Assembly: GCA_936931335.1 (NCBI GenBank)
Contig: CAKZIH010000011.1
Coordinates: 1-27,918, forward strand
Direction: 5' to 3'
DNA from: an uncultured Nostocoides sp.
GTDB lineage: Bacteria > Actinomycetota > Actinomycetes > Actinomycetales > Dermatophilaceae
Length of the DNA: 27,918 bases
Every line of letters begins with the position of its first letter. Position 1 is the stretch's first letter. The position numbers and the translations under genes were made by a program. Positions 6,260-12,859 of the stretch are shown here, in pieces. A model generated the notes under the pieces. The model was not told where the DNA came from and did not search any database. It saw nothing but the letters and a program-made list of their open reading frames with translations.

Positions 6260-8472
6260 GGGTCGCCCCAGGCAGTGCGTCCGCGGCCGAACGGGTAGGC
6301 CATCGAGGCGTCGTAGCCGCCGGCGCGGCCGATCGCCAGAAGATCTCCTCGGCGCAGGTCGCGCAGGTCCAGGTCGAGTGCGAGAACGTCGCGTTCCATG
6401 CACGTCCGGCCCAATAGCCGCCCGTCGCCTGGCGATAGGCGGTGTTGGTGGCCGTCTGCGTCGACCTGGGCGACGGGGTGGGGCCAGTAAGGGCCTTCCG
6501 GTAGATCGGACAGGCCGGCGTCGACGACGACGTCGCCTCGCTGGTTCGCGGGGACGATGACGCGGGTCAGCAGTGTCCCGCAGGGTTCGAGCAACGCTTT
6601 GCCGGGTTCAAAGAGCCACGGCACGTCCAGGTCCAAGTCGTTTCGCAGTTGGTCGGCGACATGGGCGACCGCTGCAGGTAGCGCGGGTAGGTCACGGGGG
6701 TGCCAGCCACCGCCGAAGTCGATCAGTTGGGGTGCGGCGCCGAGATGGTCAGCGATCACGGCCGCGCCGCGCAGCGACCCGACGCAGTCCTGCACCCAAC
6801 GGTCGACTCCGATCGCGCTCTGCGCGGTGTGGAAGTGCACTCCCCATCCGGCGCCGAGGCGCTCGGTCAGCCCGCGCAACTCATGCCCGGCAGCCTCCAC
6901 CTCGTCGCGGCTATCAACTTGGATGCCGAAGCGGCTGCCCATTCGGCGCCGCGACAGCCGCACTCCGAGGATCTCGGCGTCGATCTGGACCCCGAGATCG
7001 AGCATTTCGTTGATGAGGGCGAACTCGACCCCCGAATCCACGAACACCGCCCGTGCGGACACTGGCGCCGCTGGGTGTGGCCACCACTTGGCTGGGCCGT
7101 TCAGCACCACCGCCGCTGGTAGGGCGCCAAGCCTCGCGGCCAGCTGGTATTCGTCCTGGCTGATGGCCTCTGCAAGCATCCCAGCGTTGAGGGCCGCGCT
7201 GAGCAGGTCGGGGTGTGGGTTGGTTTTGATGCTGTAGCAGATCCCGACGTCCGTGTGATCGAGCGTGGCTCGGAACTGTTGCGCGCGAGCGATGAGTGCG
7301 GCGGTGTCCAGGTGTAACTGGGGTGTGGCGCTAGAAGTCGTGATGACGGGAAGTGCGTCCTGTGTGCGGAGGTGGCGGAGTGTGGCCGGGTTCTGTTCGT
7401 CGGTGGTGACGAGTCGCCGGCGGGCGATCTCCGGCATTCCAGAGGGGTGCTTGGTGGCAGCCGGGACGTAGTCGCTGGAGGACCAGGGGAAGTCGGGCGC
7501 CCCGAGGTCGGGGTGAACCGGGATCTCCTCAACGACTCGGGTGAATGACCCTGCGGAAGGTCGGTCGGCGCCGACCCGGGTGCCAGTGACCAGCGAAGCG
7601 GGCAGGTTCACGGACACCAGGGTCGCTCCATGTATCCAGGCCGGGAAGCGGGGGTTGATCTCCATGAGCGTCCGCGCGCCGTCCCAGTGCTCAATCAGCT
7701 CGAGCTCGCCGCCGCCGTGCCACCCGCTTTCCGCGACCCAGGCTCGCAACCGGGACAGCAGTGGCCCGTCCGGGGTGGTGACGCTTCCGGCCCATGTCTT
7801 GCCCGTGTCGGTCAGGACCGACTTGCGCATCATCGCGGCGCCGAGGAGCTCCCCGTTGCGGGCAGCGAAAGCGATCCCAACCTCTTGCCCGCTCTGGTGG
7901 CGCTCGACGTGCCAGGGCCCACCCCACAAGGCTTCGATCCGCCGGCCCGCGTGGAGGGCACCGTGTAGGGATTGCGCACGCACGGCCTCGTAGTGCTGCC
8001 CCTTGACCCACACCCCAGCTGGGCTGGCTCGCACGAAGTCATCTAGCGCGTCGTCATCCCCTGTGTAGGGCAGGGACGGGGCGAGCCGCAAGCCAAGCGC
8101 GTCAGCGGCCTCCCGCGGGGGCTTTGCCACGTTCTTCAGGGCACGGGTGGAGGGCGAGAGGAACTCGGGTCGGCCGTCGAAGGTCTGGGCGATGAGGCGG
8201 ACCTCTAGGTCGAGGCTGGAGATGTACAGGTCACTGGGGCCAATGAGGTCATCGAGTTGGCGGGACCAAATCTCTGGTTCAATCTCGTTCCACGCCGGCA
8301 GCACCACCCTGGAGTCGAGGACTTGGGCGTGCAGGCCGGAACTCTCGAGCGAGTAGTCAAGCCCGATGAGCTGATGTGTGACCCCCGCCATGCGAAGTGA
8401 GCGGGCGATCCCCAACCCAGGCGAGGGGTTCGTCCCGCTGTGCATTCCGCTGATCACGATCTTGCCGACCAC
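6253..8472 (-). CDS. ATP-grasp ligase fused to PLP-dependent (LysA/ornithine decarboxylase fold) decarboxylase
   Basis: 739 residues, two complete enzymes in one chain. Residues about 1-330 are an ATP-grasp ligase: VWVKGQHYEA has the ATP-binding Lys, and LMEINPRFPAWIHGA (269-283) carries the metal-binding Glu-x-Asn. Residues about 370-739 are a fold-type III PLP decarboxylase of the diaminopimelate/ornithine group: YSIKTNP (Lys416 forms the Schiff base), VHFHTAQSA (545-553), DFGGGW (585-590, phosphate loop), FEPGKALLEP (621-630), CMERD (Cys691 at the dimer active site) and GRAGGYDASM (Tyr720). ATP-grasp plus BtrK-type decarboxylase is known as separate proteins in butirosin side-chain formation (BtrJ/BtrK); a fusion suggests direct channelling of an amino acid. 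The GTG start is preceded by AGAAGGG. It is first in the operon, behind a perfect palindrome at 8558-8578. Confidence 0.87.
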   Translation of the reverse strand: MVGKIVISGMHSGTNPSPGLGIARSLRMAGVTHQLIGLDYSLESSGLHAQVLDSRVVLPAWNEIEPEIWSRQLDDLIGPSDLYISSLDLEVRLIAQTFDGRPEFLSPSTRALKNVAKPPREAADALGLRLAPSLPYTGDDDALDDFVRASPAGVWVKGQHYEAVRAQSLHGALHAGRRIEALWGGPWHVERHQSGQEVGIAFAARNGELLGAAMMRKSVLTDTGKTWAGSVTTPDGPLLSRLRAWVAESGWHGGGELELIEHWDGARTLMEINPRFPAWIHGATLVSVNLPASLVTGTRVGADRPSAGSFTRVVEEIPVHPDLGAPDFPWSSSDYVPAATKHPSGMPEIARRRLVTTDEQNPATLRHLRTQDALPVITTSSATPQLHLDTAALIARAQQFRATLDHTDVGICYSIKTNPHPDLLSAALNAGMLAEAISQDEYQLAARLGALPAAVVLNGPAKWWPHPAAPVSARAVFVDSGVEFALINEMLDLGVQIDAEILGVRLSRRRMGSRFGIQVDSRDEVEAAGHELRGLTERLGAGWGVHFHTAQSAIGVDRWVQDCVGSLRGAAVIADHLGAAPQLIDFGGGWHPRDLPALPAAVAHVADQLRNDLDLDVPWLFEPGKALLEPCGTLLTRVIVPANQRGDVVVDAGLSDLPEGPYWPHPVAQVDADGHQHRLSPGDGRLLGRTCMERDVLALDLDLRDLRRGDLLAIGRAGGYDASMAYPFGRGRTAWGDPC

Positions 8473-8557
8473 CCGCTGCCCTTCTCTTCAAGCCGTCAGA
8501 TGCGACGTGCTCGCCCACGTGAGGCTATCGACCCTGCCTGGGTCTCACCTGTTCATC

Positions 8558-8578
8558 GTCAACATTCGGAATGTTGAC
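8558..8578. promoter_or_regulatory. perfect 21-bp palindrome upstream of the ATP-grasp/decarboxylase operon
   Basis: Arms GTCAACATTC and GAATGTTGAC flank a central G with no mismatch. The centre lies about 96 bases before the GTG at 8472. Each arm also forms a TTGAC sequence like a -35 box on either strand. This is the form of an operator for a dimeric regulator. No regulator gene is adjacent, so the binding protein is probably encoded elsewhere. Confidence 0.65.
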
Positions 8579-8666
8579 AGGCGGCTGCAGGCCTGGATCG
8601 CGGTCGGACTCACCGCTTTGAAGGCCGGCCGTCTACCTGGACCCGAGCAATCCTCAGCCGCGCAAG

Positions 8667-9142
8667 TCAGGCTTGCAGCCGGTTGTAGTCGCGCTGGCTC
8701 ATGCCGAAGAGGACGTTGGGTCCGGTGGTGCGACCGTAGCGGTGGGGTAGCCGACGATGAGCGCGGCGGCTATCGCCTCGCCGTTCGTGACGTACCGCCC
8801 GATGCGTCGTTCGACGAGGTGCTTCAGCCCGTAACTCCCCACCTCGGGTGTCGCGATCGGGGTGATATTCGCCTGTAGCCAGTCGGCCACCTCGAGGACT
8901 TCACGTTCCCGCGCGGCGAGTTCTCTCCGCTGCCGGGCGAGTTCCTCCCCGCGCTGGCGTCGGGGCTTTCGGTGTGCGTCAAACACGCCGATGCCGAAGT
9001 CGCTGAGCTCGGGGTGAGCGGTCATCACCTCAGCCAAGGGAGAGGGCTGTTGCGCTGCGCGCCTGGCTACCACGTAGGGCACGCCGGTGGCGTCGTGGAG
9101 TGCTCGAGCTTGGGCCTTGCGCGCTCGATCGCGAGTCATCAT
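8667..9142 (-). pseudogene. conserved actinobacterial hypothetical protein with one frameshift near its C-terminus
   Basis: From the ATG at 9142 (AAGGAA upstream) the frame reads MMTRDRARKAQARALHDATG, VPYVVARRAAQQ, a charged helix of Arg/Glu repeats (about residues 60-95), then PEVGSYGLKHLVERRIGRYV and NGEAIAAALIVGYP. The open frame then runs to 8699 with an unrelated tail (TATVAPPDPTSSSA). In the neighbouring frame the sequence continues as HRYGRTTGPNVLFGMSQRDY and NRLQA to a stop at 8667, which looks like a genuine protein end. The switch is at a run of four G (8744-8747); one more base there would rejoin the frames. I recognise the 'ALHDATG.pY..ARR' opening as common in actinobacteria but know of no function. 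The protein is about 157 residues when rejoined. Confidence 0.65.
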
Positions 9143-9373
9143 CGTTCCGTTCCTTGGGGCGGGCCCACGTCCCACCCCCTTCGGTCGGCGAAGTGATGGC
9201 TGATCTGCTCGCGCGATTCAGAGAACCTTGTCCTCGTCGCCGGGTTGGACGTGGGCCTCCGGCTCGGAAGCGGGCAGGCGCGGCTGCCGTCCCACAGTCT
9301 AGCCCGGCCATGCTTCGCTGCAGGTGGGTTCGCCTGGCCTCAGCGCCCGCTTCGGGCTGTCAGACTCTCGAAC

Positions 9374-10399
9374 ATGGTCGACGACGGATCACCGGCTGAG
9401 GTCGCGTACTACTACCCGGCGCCCTACTGGCACTACGACGAGGTCGACCAGGTGAAGGCGCTGCTGCTCTTCTTCGATCAGATCGCCATCCTGCGGCCGC
9501 GCTACATGTCAGGCATCGAGCGGCTGACCGATCCCGTCCTCGCAGGCCCACTCCTCGAGATGGGCCTCTTGAAGGTGCTCGAGCCTGAGGTGTTCGTGGA
9601 TCAGCAGATGACCGAGGATCTCGCGACCGCGATGGTCTCCCTCCTGACCACCGGGACCTTCGATGACCTGGACCGCAGCTCTCATTTTCAAGAGTTGTCC
9701 CAGAGCCGAGTCGGGTGGGGCGCCGACATCGGCCTCGCGTCGATGCTCACCGAGGAACTGATCGGGCAAGGCCTTGCCCGATCCAGCGAGGACGGTGTCT
9801 CGATCCCTATGCACCCTGAGGTGCGCACCACGATCCTGGTCTTGCTCGCCCAGCTCGCGCGCGCAGCAGGACGCCGCCAGGGCTTGGATCTGCACCCAAC
9901 GACGTCCCAAGCGCAACCGGCGGAGGCCCTGGTCAAGACACTTGCCCGAAGCCAAATGCCCTCGGCCGGCCACCTCGTCGCTCTGGACCTGGAGGCGGTC
10001 ACCCTCGACCTCGCCAGGGTCCCGCTCGACGAACTGTTGGACTTCCGGGCCAGACACGCTGCCGAGTACCGGGCCTACGCGCGCGACCTGCACCAGGTCC
10101 TGGCCCAACTAGGACCCCTACCCGAAGACGAGCGCCGAGTGCTGCTTCAGGATCGTCAAGAGGAGCTGGCGGAGCGCGCGTTCAGCCTGCGCCGGACCTC
10201 CCGCTCGTTGCAGCGACCGGGCGGCGCCGGCCTCGCGAGCGTGTCCCTTGGTCTGGCAGGCGCGGCGTGGGAGCTGGCCGGGAACCGTGACCCGGTCAGT
10301 GCGGTCCTCGCCCTCGCTGCCGGCACGGCTGGTCTGATCTCCCCGCCGACGGCCGACGCCTACAGCTACGTCATCCGGGCAGCGAGAAGCTTCGCCTGA
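9374..10399 (+). CDS. hypothetical protein, 341 residues
   Basis: The likely start is the ATG at 9374 (MVDDGSPAEVAYYYPAPYWH), because the sequence before it is low in typical coding character. The N-terminus YYYPAPYWHYDEVDQVKALL, then LFFDQIAILRPRYM, is a pattern I have seen in uncharacterised actinobacterial proteins (possibly DUF6236-like; not certain). The middle is helical. Near the C-terminus ASVSLGLAGAAWELAG and VSAVLALAAGTAGLI are two short hydrophobic stretches that could insert in or touch a membrane. It reads rightward, opposite to its neighbours, with no operon partner; the 231 bases before it hold no gene. It sits inside the segment bounded by the 22-bp inverted repeats, next to an insertion sequence, as cargo genes often do. 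No function assigned. Confidence 0.75.
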   Translation: MVDDGSPAEVAYYYPAPYWHYDEVDQVKALLLFFDQIAILRPRYMSGIERLTDPVLAGPLLEMGLLKVLEPEVFVDQQMTEDLATAMVSLLTTGTFDDLDRSSHFQELSQSRVGWGADIGLASMLTEELIGQGLARSSEDGVSIPMHPEVRTTILVLLAQLARAAGRRQGLDLHPTTSQAQPAEALVKTLARSQMPSAGHLVALDLEAVTLDLARVPLDELLDFRARHAAEYRAYARDLHQVLAQLGPLPEDERRVLLQDRQEELAERAFSLRRTSRSLQRPGGAGLASVSLGLAGAAWELAGNRDPVSAVLALAAGTAGLISPPTADAYSYVIRAARSFA

Positions 10400-10465
10400 G
10401 GGGCTCCTGGTCACGAGCGGCTCCGTCTTCACCACCATAAGCGGATGAAGCGCCACGCCCGGGGT

Positions 10466-10473
10466 GCATAACG
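10466..10473 (+). repeat. 8-bp target site duplication, left copy (GCATAACG)
   Basis: GCATAACG directly precedes the left inverted repeat and is repeated exactly right after the element at 11898-11905. Confidence 0.93.
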
Positions 10474-10498
10474 GGCTCATCACAGATGAGGGTGTAGG
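10474..10498 (+). repeat. left terminal inverted repeat of the ISL3 element
   Basis: 25 bases beginning GGCTCATCACA and ending GGGTGTAGG; matches the reverse complement of 11873-11897 at 21 positions, with the differences confined to five central bases. Confidence 0.92.
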
Positions 10499-10583
10499 TC
10501 TGGTCGGCGCGTCGGTGGCGGGGTAGGGGCCGAGGTCTCCCGAGGATGGAAGTTCTCACACTGCCCATCCGGAAGACCTCGAC

Positions 10584-11891
10584 GTGCCCGACGCTACCTT
10601 CGCTCGCCCCGACCTGACCACGTTCACGCGCCTTGACGAGCTCGGCCTGGTCGTGACCGGGCAACGCCTGGAGCCCAACAGGGCGGTGCTGGCCTGCCGC
10701 GTCATCGACGACGACCGATGGTGCCGACGCTGCGGCTGCGAGGGTGCTCCTCGCGACAGTGTGGTCCGGGAGCTGGCACACGAGCCGTTCGGGTGGCGTC
10801 CGACGACACTGGCGGTCACCATCCGCCGGTACCGGTGCACTGGGTGCGGGCGGGTATGGCGGCAGGACACGACCAAGGCTGCGCAGCCGCGGGCCAGGTT
10901 GTCCCGGGCGGCGCTGCGGTGGGCGCTCACCGCGCTGGTTGTCCAGCACCTGACCGTCGCCCGAGTCGCCGAGGCCTTGGCCGTCGCCTGGAACACCGCC
11001 AACGACGCGGTCCTGGCCGAGGGCAAGCGGGTCCTGATCAGCGACCCGGCCCGGTTCGGCGGGGTCGCGGTGGTCGGGGTCGACGAGCACGTGTGGCGGC
11101 ACACCCGCAAGGGTGACAAGTACGTCACCGTGATCATCGACCTGACCCCGATCCGCGACGGTCGTGGCCCGGCCCGGCTGCTGGACATGGTCGAAGGCCG
11201 CTCCAAGGCGGCGTTCAAGACCTGGCTCGCCGACCGTCCCCAGGCATGGCGGGACGCCGTCGAGGTGGTCGCGATGGACGGGTTCACCGGGTTCAAGACC
11301 GCGGCGGCCGAGGAGCTGCCCGACGCGGTCGCGGTCATGGATCCCTTCCACGTCGTCCGCCTGGGAGGGGACGCTCTCGACCGGTGCCGGCGCCGGGTCC
11401 AGCAGGAGCTGCACGGCCACCGCGGCCTGGCCAGCGACCCGTTGTACCGGGCCCGGCGGACCCTGCACACCGGGGACGACCTCCTCACCGACCGGCAACG
11501 AGAGCGCCTGGTCCTGCTGTTCAGCACCGACGACCACGTCGAGGTCGAAGCGACCTGGGGCATCTACCAGCGGATGATCACCGCCTACCGCGACCCCGAA
11601 CGGACCAGAGCCCGGGAGGCGATGCGCGCGCTCATCGCCTGCCTGCGCGACGGCGTCCCGGCCCCGCTGACCGAGCTGCGCCGCCTGGGCCGGACCCTGA
11701 CCCAACGGGCCGCGGACGTGCTGGCCTACTTCGACCGGCCCGGCACCTCCAACGGCCCAACCGAGGCCCTCAACGGACGCCTGGAGCACCTGCGCGGCTC
11801 CGCCCTGGGCTTCCGCAACCTGACCAACTACATCGCCAGATCCCTGCTCGAAACCGGTGGTTTCAGGTCCCGCCTACACCCTGGATTGTGA
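10584..11891 (+). CDS. ISL3-family transposase
   Basis: 435 residues from a GTG at 10584. The N-terminus has an ISL3 zinc ribbon: WCRRCGCEG and RRYRCTGCGRVW give two CxxC pairs (about residues 46-90). A helix-turn-helix region follows (ALVVQHLTVARVAEALAVAW). The DDE_Tnp_ISL3 catalytic core shows VVGVDEHVWR (first Asp), VVAMDGFTGFK with DAVAVMDPFHVV (second Asp), and SNGPTEALNGRLEHLRGSAL (the Glu). All catalytic residues appear intact and length is normal. It would cut and paste the 1424-bp element and duplicate 8 target bases. Very high GC and a complete frame contrast with the broken Tn7-like transposase further right. Confidence 0.95.
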   Translation: MPDATFARPDLTTFTRLDELGLVVTGQRLEPNRAVLACRVIDDDRWCRRCGCEGAPRDSVVRELAHEPFGWRPTTLAVTIRRYRCTGCGRVWRQDTTKAAQPRARLSRAALRWALTALVVQHLTVARVAEALAVAWNTANDAVLAEGKRVLISDPARFGGVAVVGVDEHVWRHTRKGDKYVTVIIDLTPIRDGRGPARLLDMVEGRSKAAFKTWLADRPQAWRDAVEVVAMDGFTGFKTAAAEELPDAVAVMDPFHVVRLGGDALDRCRRRVQQELHGHRGLASDPLYRARRTLHTGDDLLTDRQRERLVLLFSTDDHVEVEATWGIYQRMITAYRDPERTRAREAMRALIACLRDGVPAPLTELRRLGRTLTQRAADVLAYFDRPGTSNGPTEALNGRLEHLRGSALGFRNLTNYIARSLLETGGFRSRLHPGL

Positions 11892-11897
11892 TGAGCC
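11873..11897 (-). repeat. right terminal inverted repeat of the ISL3 element
   Basis: Reverse complement begins GGCTCATCACA and ends GGGTGTAGG, pairing with 10474-10498. The transposase stop codon (11889-11891) lies inside this repeat, so gene end and element end overlap. Confidence 0.92.
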
Positions 11898-11905
11898 GCA
11901 TAACG
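11898..11905 (+). repeat. 8-bp target site duplication, right copy (GCATAACG)
   Basis: Exact second copy of the 8-bp sequence before the insertion sequence, directly after its right inverted repeat. Confidence 0.93.
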
Positions 11906-11938
11906 TCGGCTAATTCTTAGAAACAGCGCCCGTTCTTA

Positions 11939-11960
11939 CAAGATTGAGTGCATCTCGACA
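11939..11960 (-). repeat. 22-bp inverted repeat, right copy (points inward, leftward)
   Basis: On the minus strand it reads TGTCGAGATGC, A, CT, C, AATCTTG and matches 4008-4029 at 20 of 22 positions in opposite orientation. Together the two copies bound 7,953 bp. No matching 5-bp direct repeat lies outside them, so a simple recent transposition is not proven. Confidence 0.7.
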
Positions 11961-11973
11961 GTTGTCGAGATGC
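11950..11973. repeat. back-to-back TGTCGAGATGC palindrome
   Basis: Arms GCATCTCGACA and TGTCGAGATGC are perfect complements around two bases (GT). The left arm is the outer end of the 22-bp repeat at 11939-11960; the right arm (11963-11973) faces right, toward the nucleotidyltransferase operon and the Tn7-like genes. It may be two abutting transposon ends, or a bidirectional terminator, but no T-run follows on either side. Confidence 0.6.
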
Positions 11974-12073
11974 AGCGAAGGTTGCGCACTCGCGTGCAAC
12001 ACTTCTTTCACACCCGAATGCCCTGGGCCCCGTCCATGCAAGATCCGCATCAGCGTGGCACATACCAGATCAG

Positions 12074-12622
12074 CTACATATGCATCCGAAGCGGGCCGAG
12101 AGAAACTTGAATCGTAGCCAGATCCGTGACAGTTTCCAACGACCGCCCCTTGATTAGGGTGACATGCGGTGTCCAGGTCGGCGAAGGCATACGGAGCGTC
12201 GATGAGGTGGATAAGAACTTCTCCGGCATCTCAACACCGGCCCATCGAACCACTGCCACCAACCCGCCCCAGAGTGCCTCGCGCTCCCGCAACAGTTCTG
12301 AGCTCGGGTCAAGAATGGCTGCAATCACGGGCTCCGCCGTTGAACCCAACGTGCTTAGTTGCACGATATTCTCCTCGCGGTGCGACGCGTACGCGCTAAT
12401 CGAGGAGTCCGCGAAAGCCATCAGGTCTCGAAGTACAGCCTTCTTGGCTCGACCCGTTTGCGCGGAAACTTCTCCTGCCAACTCCTCAGCGTCCCCAACG
12501 TAAAGACAAGTGAGATGCAGCCTCGTAGGGCGAGCCGAACCTTTCGCCAAGGAGGTCCGTCTCTCGATCTCATCCAGAAGCGCAGCTCCGTTGACAACAC
12601 CACGCTCCAGGATGAAGCGCAT
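12074..12622 (-). CDS. 2H phosphoesterase-superfamily protein (2'-5' RNA ligase / cyclic phosphodiesterase fold)
   Basis: 182 residues. Two His-x-Thr motifs, the mark of the 2H superfamily, are visible: RLHLTCLYVG (His36, Thr38) and TPHVTLIKG (His153, Thr155), 117 residues apart as expected for a pseudo-symmetric two-lobed fold. Known members open 2',3'-cyclic phosphates, hydrolyse 2'-5' bonds, or cleave cyclic oligonucleotides (phage Acb1 is a 2H enzyme). It is last in a three-gene operon after a nucleotidyltransferase and a coiled-coil protein, 5 bases after the latter. The AAGAAGG just before the ATG at 12622 is unusually close, so initiation may depend on coupling to the upstream gene. 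GC is lower than in most of the window. Its exact substrate cannot be read from the sequence. Confidence 0.78.
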   Translation of the reverse strand: MRFILERGVVNGAALLDEIERRTSLAKGSARPTRLHLTCLYVGDAEELAGEVSAQTGRAKKAVLRDLMAFADSSISAYASHREENIVQLSTLGSTAEPVIAAILDPSSELLREREALWGGLVAVVRWAGVEMPEKFLSTSSTLRMPSPTWTPHVTLIKGRSLETVTDLATIQVSLGPLRMHM

Positions 12623-12627
12623 CCTTC

Positions 12628-12846
12628 TTAGGCACCCACCAAGCGCGGGTTGCGCGAGAGAGTTTCTGCAACCTTTGCCGCCTCCGCCACCTCACGAGTC
12701 AGCATCGAATAGCCAGCATCTAGCCTCGGTTCCGTGCCCGCGTTCAGAGCCTCCCTCTCGTCGCGCGCTTCTTTCTCAAGTTCGCGAAGCTTCTTGGCCA
12801 TCGCATCAAGCTTGGCGAGTCGCACATTCATCTCTGTCTTGCTCAT
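12628..12846 (-). CDS. small coiled-coil protein in the nucleotidyltransferase operon
   Basis: 72 residues from the ATG at 12846, chosen because AGAGGA lies about 8 bases before it and because it starts 13 bases after the nucleotidyltransferase stop; the longer frame is a shadow. MNVRLAKLDAMAKKLRELEK continues into EARDEREAL, with heptad-spaced Leu/Ala and charged residues over about positions 5-35, so a coiled coil is likely. The second half (REVAEAAKVAETLSRNPR) is another amphipathic helix. Small helical partners of this kind are often antitoxins, adaptors or oligomerisation factors of nucleotidyltransferases. Here that role is inferred from position only. I recognise no family. Confidence 0.7.
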   Translation of the reverse strand: MSKTEMNVRLAKLDAMAKKLRELEKEARDEREALNAGTEPRLDAGYSMLTREVAEAAKVAETLSRNPRLVGA

Positions 12847-12859
12847 TTGTCCGATCCTC

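Larger units (their letters stand above)
10474..11897 (+). mobile_element. complete ISL3-family insertion sequence, 1424 bp
   Basis: The ends are 25-bp imperfect inverted repeats (10474-10498 and 11873-11897): GGCTCATCACA, five variable bases, GGGTGTAGG; 21 of 25 agree. Both sides carry the same 8-bp direct repeat GCATAACG (10466-10473 and 11898-11905), the duplication length known for ISL3 elements. One intact transposase gene fills it. Intact ends, duplication and transposase show a fairly recent insertion. The rejoined target lies between genes, so no gene appears to be broken by it. Confidence 0.95.

Noticed and set aside
10371..11789. A 472-codon minus-strand open frame over the insertion sequence
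   Set aside because: It is antisense to an intact ISL3 transposase with catalytic residues and has no domain of its own.
11950..11973. Rho-independent terminator for the 2H gene or the insertion sequence region
   Set aside because: The stem is perfect but has a two-base centre and no T-run on either strand, and its arms are shared with the transposon-like repeats, so a recombination or end-site origin is preferred.
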